Below are positions 1 through 8,233 of a stretch of DNA of 12,166 bases, piece by piece. Source of the stretch: Candidatus Aminicenantota bacterium (GTDB lineage: Bacteria; Acidobacteriota; Aminicenantia; Aminicenantales; Aminicenantaceae); the NCBI GenBank assembly GCA_030633795.1, contig DAOWCB010000011.1, positions 1-12,166 on the forward strand, in the 5' to 3' direction. Position 1 is the stretch's first letter. Every line of letters starts with the position of its first letter. Made by a program: the position numbers and the translations under genes. The notes beneath the pieces are model-generated. The model was not told where the DNA came from. It saw only the letters and a program-made list of their open reading frames with translations, and did not search any database.

Positions 1-62
1 AAAATGCGGATGCCGTGTTTGACACGATCAAAATTTCCTGGATGATAGAGAGGGAAAAGTGA
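1..62 (+). CDS. 3' end of an unidentified upstream gene (partial)
   Basis: The reading frame whose codons begin at base 3 is open to a TGA at 60-62 and encodes 19 C-terminal residues (NADAVFDTIKISWMIEREK). The other two plus frames hit stops earlier. The stop overlaps the GTG start of the next gene in a GTGA arrangement, as expected for translationally coupled operon genes; the same overlap recurs at 5974-5977. The tail is too short to assign a family. From the context one would expect a sugar-acid dehydratase, another dehydrogenase or a transporter subunit, but nothing visible decides this. That the frame is coding is an inference from the overlap and openness. Confidence 0.5.
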   Translation, partial: NADAVFDTIKISWMIEREK

Positions 63-850
63 GCGATTTTAACATTGCTTTGGTAACTGGGGCTGGCCAG
101 GGGATTGGTCGGGGGATATGTTTGAGATTGGCAGAGAAAGGTTTCGACATCGTTGGTGTCGACATCCTCGCAGATCCAGAAAACAAGAACAAGGGGCTTT
201 TCGAAGTCAAACAGAAAGTGGAGGGATTCAACCGAGAATTCTTGCCGGTCCAAGCGGATGTTTCCAGCCTAGATGACCATCAAAAGATACTCGATATGGC
301 TATTGATCGATTCGGAAGGATCGATGTGCTCGTGAACAATGCCGGAGTAGCCCCAGAGAAGAGAACGGATATTTTGGAGACAACACCCGCAAGTTATGAT
401 CGTGTTTTAGCCATAAACACTAGAGGGGCTTTTTTCCTGACCCAAAGGATTGCCAAACACATGATCCATCAGGTTGGAGAGGATGCAGAAAAAAAACCTT
501 GCATTATCTTTATTTCATCCATATCCGCTTATGTCTCCTCGCCTTCCAGGCCAGAGTACTGCATTTCCAAAGCAGCGTTGAGCATGGCCGCGAAAATATT
601 CGCCGACCGGTTGGCTGAGTTTGGAATAAATGTGTACGAGGTGCGGCCGGGCATTATCCAGACCGATATGACGGCTCCTGTGAAGGAGACGTATGACAAG
701 CTGATCGCCGAAGGCCTGATCCCTCAGAAGAGATGGGGGGATCCTGCAGATGTTGCTAATGCGGTTGTTTCTTTAGCCCGGGGAGATTTTGCCTACTCCA
801 CGGGACTGGTGGTGGAAGTGAGCGGCGGGATGAATATTCAGCATCTATGA
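59..850 (+). CDS. SDR-family NAD(P)-dependent oxidoreductase (3-ketoacyl-ACP reductase-like)
   Basis: A classical short-chain dehydrogenase/reductase of 263 residues, the usual length. The nucleotide-binding glycine motif TGAGQGIG is at residues 10-17, NNAG at 93-96, the structural Asn at 120, the catalytic Ser around 153-154, and the YxxxK pair at Tyr167/Lys171; PG follows at 197-198. An Asp at residue 35, at the end of the second beta strand, suggests preference for NAD(H) over NADP(H). From memory the whole protein resembles the group labelled 3-ketoacyl-ACP reductase PRK12745 (shared patterns EYCISKA.LSMAA and YEVRPG.I.TDMTAPV). In this sugar operon an alcohol or sugar-acid substrate seems likelier than fatty-acid synthesis; that is inference. 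The GTG start sits behind a purine-rich AGAGAGGG and overlaps the stop of the preceding gene. Confidence 0.9.
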   Translation: MSDFNIALVTGAGQGIGRGICLRLAEKGFDIVGVDILADPENKNKGLFEVKQKVEGFNREFLPVQADVSSLDDHQKILDMAIDRFGRIDVLVNNAGVAPEKRTDILETTPASYDRVLAINTRGAFFLTQRIAKHMIHQVGEDAEKKPCIIFISSISAYVSSPSRPEYCISKAALSMAAKIFADRLAEFGINVYEVRPGIIQTDMTAPVKETYDKLIAEGLIPQKRWGDPADVANAVVSLARGDFAYSTGLVVEVSGGMNIQHL

Positions 851-918
851 GGTTGGTTCGGCCCTTCGGGACTTGTAATGACAGGGTTGTCTATATAAAC
901 AGCTTAAGGAGTTTTTAG

Positions 919-2670
919 ATGAAAAAATCGGAAAGGGTTTTTAAAAAACTGAGACAAGTCCGGCTAATTGCCTTGTTGAATCCCAAGAGTGCTGAAGAGT
1001 GCATTGACACGTATGAGATTTGTGAGGAACTAGGAATTATTCTCGAGATCGCTTTCCGTTCAGAGCATGCCGTTCGAGGCATAAAAGCCATTTTGGACAA
1101 ATATCCGGCTGCTCTTATCTTGGCGGGAACCGTGATGACGAGAAAGCAGGCCGAGCAGGCTATAGAAGCGGGTATTGCGGGTGTTGTATCAGCCGATTAC
1201 ATTCCTGAAGTTATCGATGTCTGTGTAAGGGAAGATGTCATGGGCATCCCGGGCGGGCTTTCCGATGTTGGCAAACAACTTGTCCAAAAAGCTGAAGGTT
1301 ATGGATGTTCTATCGAGGAACTTAAGAAAAATTACTCCTATCAATGGGTTTACAAGCTTTTTCCTGCTTTTTCAGGTAGAATCGTGAATATAGATCTGGC
1401 AAAAGCATGGAGAGGACCCTTCAAAGACTTGACCGTTGTTTACACGGGAGGGATGACCCTTGAAACTCTGGAACAAGCAACACAAAAAGATCCTCAGGGC
1501 ATTTTTTGTGCTTCGGCACTGGCAAAACATATCGACGATCCCGAAAAGATGAAAGCAGAAATCAACCGATGGAAGGAGGCCCTCAAACCCGATTCTGCCC
1601 TAAAAAAGGAGAAGCCCATTCCAGAAAAACCAATTGCTCCGATTCAAATGCCAAAAATCGTGACTTTTGGCGAAATGATGGTCCGCCTGTCTCCGCCCAA
1701 AGGAGTGCGTCTCCAGCAGGCAAAGGAGTTCGATATCCACTTCGGCGGGGCAGAAGCCAATGTCGCTGTTTCTTTGGCTCAATTCGGGATGCATTCCTGT
1801 TTTATTAGTGCCTTTCCCAACAATGATCTGGGGCACAATGCGTTGGGCACTTTAAAAGGGTTTGGAGTGGACACCCAGTTCATCGTGAGAAAAGGGAAAC
1901 GGATGGGGATTTATTATTTGGAGCATGGACATGGACCAAGGCCGTCGAAGGTGATCTACGACCGGGAGCATTCGGCAGTTTCCGCATTTGGTCCGGAAGA
2001 TGTGGATTGGGAGAAGGTCTTGGATGGAGCTCGCTGGTTCCATTGGACAGGGATCACTCCTGCTCTTAGCGATTCTTTGCTGGCTACCCTACGCAATGGA
2101 TTGGAGATGGCCAAAAAAAAGGGGATCACTGTCAGTTCAGACCTGAACTTCCGGAAAAAGCTGTGGACAGAAGAAAAGGCTCAAATGGTCATGACAGACC
2201 TTATGTCCTATGTGGATGTCCTGATCGGAAATGAGGAGGATCCCACGCGGGTTTTCGGCATCCAACCTGTAGGAACGGATTTCGAATCAGGAAAACTCAG
2301 CATGGAAGGCTATGAAAAATTGACGAAAGCTCTGATGGACGAGTTCGGTTTTAAAAAAGTCGCTATCACTTTGAGGGAAAGCATCTCTGCCTCTGAGAAT
2401 TTTTGGTCTGCCTGTCTTTTCGATGGGGAAAAGTTTATCCAAGGGCCCAGATATCATGTGCAGATCATGGATCGTGTAGGAACAGGGGATGCCTTTGCAG
2501 CCGGTTTGATTTACAGCCTTCTTCAAGGAAAGAAGGGTAGAGAAGCCTTGTCGTTCGCGGTGGCAGCCGCCTGTTTGAAACACTCCATCTGGGGAGACTT
2601 CAACATTGTCAGTGTCGAGGATGTGGAACGTTTGGCTGCCGGTGATACAACAGGCCGGGTCCAGCGATAA
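919..2670 (+). CDS. eda-kdgK: Fusion of KDPG/KHG aldolase and PfkB-family KDG kinase
   Basis: A 583-residue two-domain enzyme. Residues 1 to about 222 form a class I KDPG aldolase with Glu43 and Arg47 (EIAFR), Thr71 (AGT), Schiff-base Lys146 (YKLFPA) and a TGGM phosphate loop at 176-179, all where Eda has its catalytic residues. A Lys/Pro-rich linker spans about 223-245. Residues 247-583 form a ribokinase/PfkB sugar kinase with GGAEANVAVSLA at 276-287, the KDG-kinase-like RPSKVIYDREHSA at 341-353, GNEE at 437-440, and the GTGD anion hole with catalytic Asp524. The kinase converts 2-keto-3-deoxygluconate to KDPG and the aldolase splits it to pyruvate and glyceraldehyde 3-phosphate, so one chain covers two consecutive steps. 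Compared with remembered E. coli Eda, about 15 residues are inserted between the GIPG loop and Lys146. AAGGAG at 906-911 supports the ATG start. The ATG at residue 244 has no close ribosome binding site, so separate kinase translation is unlikely. Confidence 0.93.
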   Translation: MKKSERVFKKLRQVRLIALLNPKSAEECIDTYEICEELGIILEIAFRSEHAVRGIKAILDKYPAALILAGTVMTRKQAEQAIEAGIAGVVSADYIPEVIDVCVREDVMGIPGGLSDVGKQLVQKAEGYGCSIEELKKNYSYQWVYKLFPAFSGRIVNIDLAKAWRGPFKDLTVVYTGGMTLETLEQATQKDPQGIFCASALAKHIDDPEKMKAEINRWKEALKPDSALKKEKPIPEKPIAPIQMPKIVTFGEMMVRLSPPKGVRLQQAKEFDIHFGGAEANVAVSLAQFGMHSCFISAFPNNDLGHNALGTLKGFGVDTQFIVRKGKRMGIYYLEHGHGPRPSKVIYDREHSAVSAFGPEDVDWEKVLDGARWFHWTGITPALSDSLLATLRNGLEMAKKKGITVSSDLNFRKKLWTEEKAQMVMTDLMSYVDVLIGNEEDPTRVFGIQPVGTDFESGKLSMEGYEKLTKALMDEFGFKKVAITLRESISASENFWSACLFDGEKFIQGPRYHVQIMDRVGTGDAFAAGLIYSLLQGKKGREALSFAVAAACLKHSIWGDFNIVSVEDVERLAAGDTTGRVQR

Positions 2671-2685
2671 ATAGGAGATAAAAGC

Positions 2686-3399
2686 ATGCCAGAACAGCAG
2701 AAATTTCAAGGATTTTCCAGGGAGACCGTCAAATTTCTAAGCGGTCTCAAGAAAAATAACACGAAAAAATGGTTTCAAGATCACAAACAGGACTATGAGA
2801 CCTTTGTGATGCAGCCTGCCAGGGCTTTTGTGATGGCCATGGGGGAAAAACTGAGGACTCGAGTTCCAGACATCGTCGCTGTCCCGAAAATCAACAAGTC
2901 GCTTTTTCGGATAAACCGGGACACTCGGTTCAGCCCGGACAAATCTCCGTATAAGACCAACATCGGGATTTTCTTTTGGGAAGGCAACCGGCCGCGGATG
3001 GAATGTTCGGGTTTTTATTTTCACCTGGAACCCCCCATCCTGATGTTGGGAATCGGTATCTATATGTTTCCCAAATATTTGTTCGACACGTACAGAAATT
3101 CTGTCGTAAATGCCAAACATGGCAAGGACCTGGCCGAAATCGTGGCTATAATCAAAAAGAAAAAGGAGTATCAAATCGGGGGGAAACACTACAAACGGGT
3201 CCCTACCGGTTTTGATCCCTCGCACCCCCATGCCGATCTCCTGCTGCACAACGGTCTTCATATGGGCGTTGAATTGTCGATCCCCGAGGAATTCTATTCC
3301 AAAAAACTGGTGAACTATTGCTGGAGAAAATTCCAACCCCTGCTTCCCCTTCATTCCTGGCTTGTGGCCATGACACGCCGGTACCGGAAAGGTCTCTGA
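2686..3399 (+). CDS. DUF2461 domain-containing protein (TIGR02453 family)
   Basis: 237 residues, covering nearly all of a DUF2461 protein. Family hallmarks visible are NNTKKWFQDHKQDYE at 24-38, the conserved basic stretch R.NRDTRFSPDKSPYKTN at 75-92, and a GFYFHLEPP segment at 109-117, followed by a predicted mixed alpha/beta half. The biochemical function of this family is not known to me. There is no signal peptide or membrane segment, so it is probably cytoplasmic. AGGAG at 2673-2677 sets the ATG start, and only 15 bases separate it from the aldolase/kinase gene, so it is co-transcribed with sugar enzymes. Whether it takes part in the pathway or is simply carried along cannot be told from sequence. 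Confidence 0.88.
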   Translation: MPEQQKFQGFSRETVKFLSGLKKNNTKKWFQDHKQDYETFVMQPARAFVMAMGEKLRTRVPDIVAVPKINKSLFRINRDTRFSPDKSPYKTNIGIFFWEGNRPRMECSGFYFHLEPPILMLGIGIYMFPKYLFDTYRNSVVNAKHGKDLAEIVAIIKKKKEYQIGGKHYKRVPTGFDPSHPHADLLLHNGLHMGVELSIPEEFYSKKLVNYCWRKFQPLLPLHSWLVAMTRRYRKGL

Positions 3400-3454
3400 A
3401 TATATCAAATCTGCGATGGTAGATTTTGAGGATTATCGATAAGAGGAGAACTAA

Positions 3455-5977
3455 ATGAAAGACAGGACCCTGTATTTGATCTGCAATGCCCATTTGGACC
3501 CTGTGTGGCTCTGGGAGTGGGAGGAGGGAGCAGCCGAAACGCTTTCGACTTTCCGTACCGCAGCCCAACTGTGTGAGGAGTTCGAAGAATTTGTTTTCAC
3601 CCATAACGAAGCCCTCCTCTACCAGTGGATCGAGGAATACGAGTCTGAATTGTTCGTCAAGATCAAGGAGCTGGTGAAAAAGAAAAAATGGCATATCTTG
3701 GGAGGATGGTATGTCCAACCCGATTGCAACATGCCCTCAGGGGAGTCCTTTGTCCGGCAGATATTGGTTGGCAAAAATTATTTCAAAAAGAAGTTCGGTG
3801 TTGAGCCAAAAACAGCCATCAATTTTGATTCCTTCGGCCATACACGGGGCCTTGTGCAAATCCTGAAAAAGGCAGGCTACACATCTTATCTTTTCTGCCG
3901 TCCTGACCAGAATTGGCTCCCCCTTCCTGCAGAGGATTTTATGTGGTTGGGATACGATGGTTCTGAGATCGTCACCCACCGGGCTACAGAGCATTACAAT
4001 TCCCCCAAAGGGCAGGCTGCACAAAGGATCCAAAAATGGACTCGGGACAATCCTGACCGCACATTCGGAATTCTTCTCTGGGGCATCGGTAATCATGGAG
4101 GCGGACCATCCCGGGAGGATCTCAAGCAGATCCGGAAATTAGTGACCAAAAAGAAAAATTGGGATATCCGCCATGGGACTCCAGAGGACTATTTTTTGGC
4201 CCTCAAGAAACAGCAGGACAAACTTCCCCGCTATTCCCAAGATCTCAATTCCTGGGCTGTGGGATGCTACACATCCATGGCGACCGTGAAGAAAAAACAC
4301 AGGGACATGGAAAATCTTTATTATGGTACAGAAAAAATGGTCACTCATGCCGCTTTGTTGGGATTGATGTCCTATCCACGGGAAAGACTTAAAGAGGCCC
4401 TGGAAGACCTTCTGTTTTGTGAATTCCATGATATCCTGCCCGGTTCTGGTATTCCAGAAGTGGAAGAGCATGCCCAGCAAAGGCTGGACCATGGGCTAGA
4501 GATTCTTTCTCGTTTGAGAGCACGTTCCTTTTTCGCTCTGCTTGCAGGGCAACCGCGAGCTAAAGACGGAGAGTTCCCTATCTTTGTGTACAATCCCCAT
4601 CCCTTCCTGTTAAAACAGACCGTGGTCTGTGAATTTCAGCCCCATGAGCCCCATTTTGATGAACAATCACGATTGGTTCCCGAGGTGTGGGATCACCGAG
4701 GGAAAAAGCTGCCATCCCAACTGGAAAAGGAGAGCAGCACCCTTTCTGTGGAATGGCGGAAAAGGATCGCGTTTAAGGCCGATTTGAAACCGGGTCAGAT
4801 GAATCGTTTCGTATGTCGGCTGAAAAACAAAACATCGGATCCGGAGCCCTCAATAAAAGAAAAACCATTGCTCGTGTTGAGGTCGGACAGAGCGGAGTGG
4901 ACCGTCAGGACGACCACAGGATTGATCGAATCGTATAAGGTCAACGGGATAGATTTCTTGAAAGCTCGGGCTTTTCAAACATTGGTGATGGAGGATAATC
5001 CTGATTCTTGGGGCATGAAGGTGCGCTCTTTCCGCAATTATGAAGGTAAATTTTCGGCCCTCCCCGAGCAGGAGTGCGCCCGATTCGCCGGCGTGGCCGG
5101 CTCTAAATTAAAAAATGTGCGAATCATCGAAGATGGCCCGGTGCGGACGATGGTCGAAGCATTATTCCGGTTCAATCAATCCTATATCTGCCAGAGGTAC
5201 ATGTTTCCTAAAAAGGGGAGTGCGTTTGAGGTCGAAATCCGCGTGCTCTGGAATGAAAAGGATCGTATGCTAAAAATGGCTGTACCCTCAATGTTTCGCA
5301 ACGGGAACTGCAGGGGACAGGTGGCCTACGGTGTGCAAGAATTCGAACCGACTGAGGATGAGCTGGTTGCCCAGAAATGGATGAGCGTGGTTTCTTTGGA
5401 CAATCAATATGCTTTAACTGTGATAAACGACAGAATTTACGGATTTGATTATAAAAACGGAGAATTGCGTATTTCTCTCCTGCGTTCGCCAGCTTATGCG
5501 GCCGATACCGGAGACTCCAGTTCCCTAAGCAAACAAGATCGATGCCTCCCCCGGATGGATCAAGGGGAAAGGATTTTCCGCTTCTGGATAAACGGCGGAA
5601 AAGCGAAGGAACGCCTGGCACTCATAGACCGAGAAGCTCTGGCTATGAATGAGCGTGTGATGGCATTATGCTGTTTTCCTTCCGGTGAAGGAAAGGAGAT
5701 AGTTCCCAGTCTAATCCTGAGCGATAAGGCCATTCAAGTCACAGCCTTCAAGATGGCGGAGGATAAAAATTGGCTCGTTTTCCGTCTTTTTGAACCTACG
5801 GGCAGGATCAGAAAAACCCAAGTTGCCATTCCTGGTTTGAAAATGGTCTTTGACTTGTCCTTGGGTGCATTTGAAATCAAAACCATTGCTGTGGATTTGG
5901 GATCCAAGGAGATGTTTGAGCTGGATTTGGTTGAGAGAAAACTCAAAACACAAGGTTCGTTGTTCAAACCTGAGTGA
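3455..5977 (+). CDS. GH38 alpha-mannosidase
   Basis: An 840-residue retaining, metal-dependent alpha-mannosidase. The N-terminal catalytic domain has the metal-binding HLDPVW (His13, Asp15), the QPDCNMPSGES loop at 88-97 with conserved Asp90, the nucleophile segment NFDSFGH (Asp125), and GNHGGGP at 212-218. The helical middle domain carries EFHDILPGSG, whose His325 is the expected fourth metal ligand. From about residue 400 onward the chain is beta-sandwich-like, as in bacterial GH38 enzymes. It lacks a signal peptide, so its substrates should be small cytoplasmic alpha-mannosides: oligosaccharides, or mannosylglycerate as for E. coli MngB, which belongs to the same family. The linkage cannot be read from the sequence. 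AGAGGAG at 3442-3448, six bases before the ATG, fixes the start. Its TGA overlaps the GTG of the next gene. Confidence 0.95.
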   Translation: MKDRTLYLICNAHLDPVWLWEWEEGAAETLSTFRTAAQLCEEFEEFVFTHNEALLYQWIEEYESELFVKIKELVKKKKWHILGGWYVQPDCNMPSGESFVRQILVGKNYFKKKFGVEPKTAINFDSFGHTRGLVQILKKAGYTSYLFCRPDQNWLPLPAEDFMWLGYDGSEIVTHRATEHYNSPKGQAAQRIQKWTRDNPDRTFGILLWGIGNHGGGPSREDLKQIRKLVTKKKNWDIRHGTPEDYFLALKKQQDKLPRYSQDLNSWAVGCYTSMATVKKKHRDMENLYYGTEKMVTHAALLGLMSYPRERLKEALEDLLFCEFHDILPGSGIPEVEEHAQQRLDHGLEILSRLRARSFFALLAGQPRAKDGEFPIFVYNPHPFLLKQTVVCEFQPHEPHFDEQSRLVPEVWDHRGKKLPSQLEKESSTLSVEWRKRIAFKADLKPGQMNRFVCRLKNKTSDPEPSIKEKPLLVLRSDRAEWTVRTTTGLIESYKVNGIDFLKARAFQTLVMEDNPDSWGMKVRSFRNYEGKFSALPEQECARFAGVAGSKLKNVRIIEDGPVRTMVEALFRFNQSYICQRYMFPKKGSAFEVEIRVLWNEKDRMLKMAVPSMFRNGNCRGQVAYGVQEFEPTEDELVAQKWMSVVSLDNQYALTVINDRIYGFDYKNGELRISLLRSPAYAADTGDSSSLSKQDRCLPRMDQGERIFRFWINGGKAKERLALIDREALAMNERVMALCCFPSGEGKEIVPSLILSDKAIQVTAFKMAEDKNWLVFRLFEPTGRIRKTQVAIPGLKMVFDLSLGAFEIKTIAVDLGSKEMFELDLVERKLKTQGSLFKPE

Positions 5978-7209
5978 CAAATGATATGAAACAGAAGGAA
6001 AAAAAACCGGTTTCTGTGGTTCTGGTAGGAATGGCTGGTATGGGACAGTCCTATCTTGAAATCCTGTTGGAAGGTTTCCCTTCGGAAGAAGTCGAAGTTC
6101 AGTCTGTCGTCGAACCCTTTCCGGAGCGATCCGCGTATGTAGAAGAACTGAAGGATCGAGGGATTCCTGTCCTGGAATCAATAAGCCAAATGTATGAAGG
6201 GGGAAGGTCTCCGGACCTTGTGGTTGTCTGTTCCCCGATTCACCATCATGTGTCCCAAACATCCTTTGCCCTGGAACAGGGGAGCTGTGTGCTGTGCGAA
6301 AAGCCCATCGGCGCGACGATCCAGGATGCCGAACTGTTGATCAAAGCAACGGAGATCGCAGATCTTTGGGCGATGCTCGGATACCAATGGTCCTACTCCC
6401 GAGCGATCCAAGCCCTCAAGAGTGATGTTAAAAGCGGAAAGTTCGGGAAACCGATCCGGTTGAAAACCCTGTGTTTTTGGCCCCGAGATGAGGCATATTA
6501 CAAAAGGAATGATTGGGCGGGGAAGATCAAAGATGCCCAGGGAAAATGGGTGTTGGACAGCCCGGCCAACAATGCCATGGCCCACTTCCTCCACAACCTT
6601 TTTTACATACTCGGGGACAAACTCGATGGGTGTGCCATGCCATCTGAAGTCACGGCCGAACTCTACAGGACGTATCCGATCGAAAATTACGACACAGTTG
6701 TCTGCCGAGCGTTTACACGCGAAGACGTGGAAATTTTGTTCTATGCTTCCCACACCACATCCGATGATTTGGGGCCGATGTTTGTCTTTGAATTTGAGAA
6801 GGCCACAATAACCTACGGCGAGGTCACCGACGACATCATAGCCAAAGATCACAAAGGAAACACAAAACATTATGGGTCCCCTGAGGCAGAACATCCCCTG
6901 CGCAAATTGTTCGAAGCTGTCGAGACCATACGAGAGCCGAAGGCCATCCTGTGTGGGCCAGAAGCTTCTGTTGGGCAAACGCTGTGTATGAACGGAATGC
7001 AGGAATCTGTTTCCTCAATTATGGATTTCCCCGATTCCAGGATAAACTCTGATCCTGAATGTGGCAGGAGGTGGGTGAAAGATCTTCTCCAGGAGCTTCA
7101 GGATTGTTACAAAAAGGGGATCCTTCCGATTGAGGCGAAACTGGACTGGGCCCGCCCCGGAAAACCTGTGAACCGCAAAAGCTACCACCACTTTCCTGGG
7201 GGGAAATAG
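5974..7209 (+). CDS. Gfo/Idh/MocA-family oxidoreductase
   Basis: 411 residues with an N-terminal Rossmann fold: the dinucleotide loop GMAGMG at 19-24, CSPIHHH at 86-92, and the family signature CEKP at 108-111, whose Lys110 is the usual catalytic or binding lysine. The C-terminal alpha/beta domain has NNAMAHFLHNLFYILG at 199-214, with His204 and His207 where the family normally has its substrate-binding His after a D.G.H pattern. Members oxidise or reduce sugar or cyclitol hydroxyls with NAD(P). The substrate is not predictable, but the operon suggests a mannoside, glycoside or sugar acid. The GTG start overlaps the mannosidase stop (GTGA) and lacks a clear ribosome binding site, consistent with translational coupling. 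An ATG at 5986 would shorten the protein by four residues and cannot be excluded. Confidence 0.9.
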   Translation: MTNDMKQKEKKPVSVVLVGMAGMGQSYLEILLEGFPSEEVEVQSVVEPFPERSAYVEELKDRGIPVLESISQMYEGGRSPDLVVVCSPIHHHVSQTSFALEQGSCVLCEKPIGATIQDAELLIKATEIADLWAMLGYQWSYSRAIQALKSDVKSGKFGKPIRLKTLCFWPRDEAYYKRNDWAGKIKDAQGKWVLDSPANNAMAHFLHNLFYILGDKLDGCAMPSEVTAELYRTYPIENYDTVVCRAFTREDVEILFYASHTTSDDLGPMFVFEFEKATITYGEVTDDIIAKDHKGNTKHYGSPEAEHPLRKLFEAVETIREPKAILCGPEASVGQTLCMNGMQESVSSIMDFPDSRINSDPECGRRWVKDLLQELQDCYKKGILPIEAKLDWARPGKPVNRKSYHHFPGGK

Positions 7210-7210
7210 C

Positions 7211-8233
7211 GTGAATTCTCGCCGGCTCGTTCAAAAAACCCTGTGTTTCGATAAGCCAGAAAGAATACCCCGGCACAAAGGGATCCTGCCCTGGGCCGAG
7301 AAAAACTATCCTGAATTCGTGCAGAGGCTGCATGAGATGTTTCCGGACGATGTTGTGCCTGCTCCTTCAGTTTATATAGAACACTTGGATACAAGAGGCG
7401 ATCGCTATAAAAAAGGAACCTATATCGATGAATGGGGTTGCATTTTCTCCAATCCTTTGGACGGTGCTATCGGAATTGTCCAAACTCCGCTAGTGGCCGA
7501 TTGGCAGGACTTGGATAAGTTTAATCCCCCCCAGGCCACCCTCAGCATCGACAGGGAAGTGGTCAATTCCTTTTGTCGACAAACCGACCACTTTGTCTTG
7601 ATGGGATCGTTTGTGCGTCCCTTTGAACGGTTCCAGTTTATACGCACCATGGAACATGCTCTTATCGATCTCGTTGAAAAACCTCCAGAGCTTTTTGAAC
7701 TCCTCAACAGGATTCACCAGCACTATCTCAAGGAAGTGGAAGTTTGGGCCTCGACAGAAGTGGATGCGATATCTTTGATGGACGACTGGGGAACCCAGCA
7801 AGGATTGATTGCATCCCCCGATGTGTTTCGTCAGATATTTCTTCCGATGTACAAAGAATACGCGGAAATTGCCAGGTATCATGGCAAGTACCTGTTCATG
7901 CATTCGGATGGGTACATCATGGATATCATGCCGGATTTGATCGAGACGGGAGTGGATGCTCTCAATGCCCAGATTTTTTGTATGGGAGTCAAGGAACTTG
8001 GGGAAATGTACCGTGGAAAAATCACCTTTTGGGGAGAGATCGACAGACAGAACCTTTTGCCCCATGGAACGCGTCAGGACATTCAGCAGGCTGTTTATGA
8101 AGTTTGGCTCAATCTGTATCAAAATGGTGGGGTAATCGGCCAGTGTGAGTTCGGTTTGGAGGCTAATCCCGAAAATATATTCACCGTGTATGAAACTTGG
8201 GATGCGTTAAGCAAGACGGAAAGAAAAGCATGA
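7211..8233 (+). CDS. Uroporphyrinogen decarboxylase (UroD)-family-like protein
   Basis: A 340-residue TIM-barrel protein of the UroD/MtaA-type methyltransferase superfamily. Recognisable blocks are the N-terminal helix MNSRRLVQKTLCFDKPERIPR, DDWGTQQGLIASPDVFRQIFLP at 191-212, YLFMHSDGYIMDIMPDLIETGVDALN at 227-252, WGEIDRQNLLPHGT at 274-287 and GQCEFGLEANPENI at 310-323. True HemE decarboxylates uroporphyrinogen, whereas MtaA-like relatives move methyl groups between corrinoid proteins and thiols using a His-x-Cys...Cys zinc site. Here the position after His231 reads S-D rather than x-C, although Cys311 is present, so neither activity can be assumed. Proteins of this subtype often lie in sugar-utilisation loci, with unknown function (general recollection). 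Only one base follows the preceding stop; the GTG start is preceded by a GGGGGGA purine run at about 7198-7204. Confidence 0.85.
   Translation: MNSRRLVQKTLCFDKPERIPRHKGILPWAEKNYPEFVQRLHEMFPDDVVPAPSVYIEHLDTRGDRYKKGTYIDEWGCIFSNPLDGAIGIVQTPLVADWQDLDKFNPPQATLSIDREVVNSFCRQTDHFVLMGSFVRPFERFQFIRTMEHALIDLVEKPPELFELLNRIHQHYLKEVEVWASTEVDAISLMDDWGTQQGLIASPDVFRQIFLPMYKEYAEIARYHGKYLFMHSDGYIMDIMPDLIETGVDALNAQIFCMGVKELGEMYRGKITFWGEIDRQNLLPHGTRQDIQQAVYEVWLNLYQNGGVIGQCEFGLEANPENIFTVYETWDALSKTERKA

Noticed and set aside
851..918. Possible promoter (TATATAA near 892) between the SDR and fusion genes
   Set aside because: No -35 element at suitable spacing; the CCCTTCGGG near 859 could fold but lacks a T-run, so neither promoter nor terminator is supported.
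1607..1650. Internal start at the ATG of residue 244 giving a separate KDG kinase
   Set aside because: The only AAGGAG nearby is over 30 bases upstream, too far to serve this ATG, and the frame is continuous.
2737..3408. Minus-strand open frame of 223 codons opposite the DUF2461 gene
   Set aside because: It mirrors a clearly recognisable plus-strand gene, has no ribosome binding site or family resemblance, and is rich in residues typical of antisense frames.
6178..6978. Minus-strand open frame of 266 codons opposite the Gfo/Idh/MocA gene
   Set aside because: Antisense shadow of a well-supported gene; no motifs, no ribosome binding site.
7490..8122. Minus-strand open frame of 210 codons opposite the UroD-like gene
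   Set aside because: Antisense shadow; the plus strand carries the conserved protein motifs.
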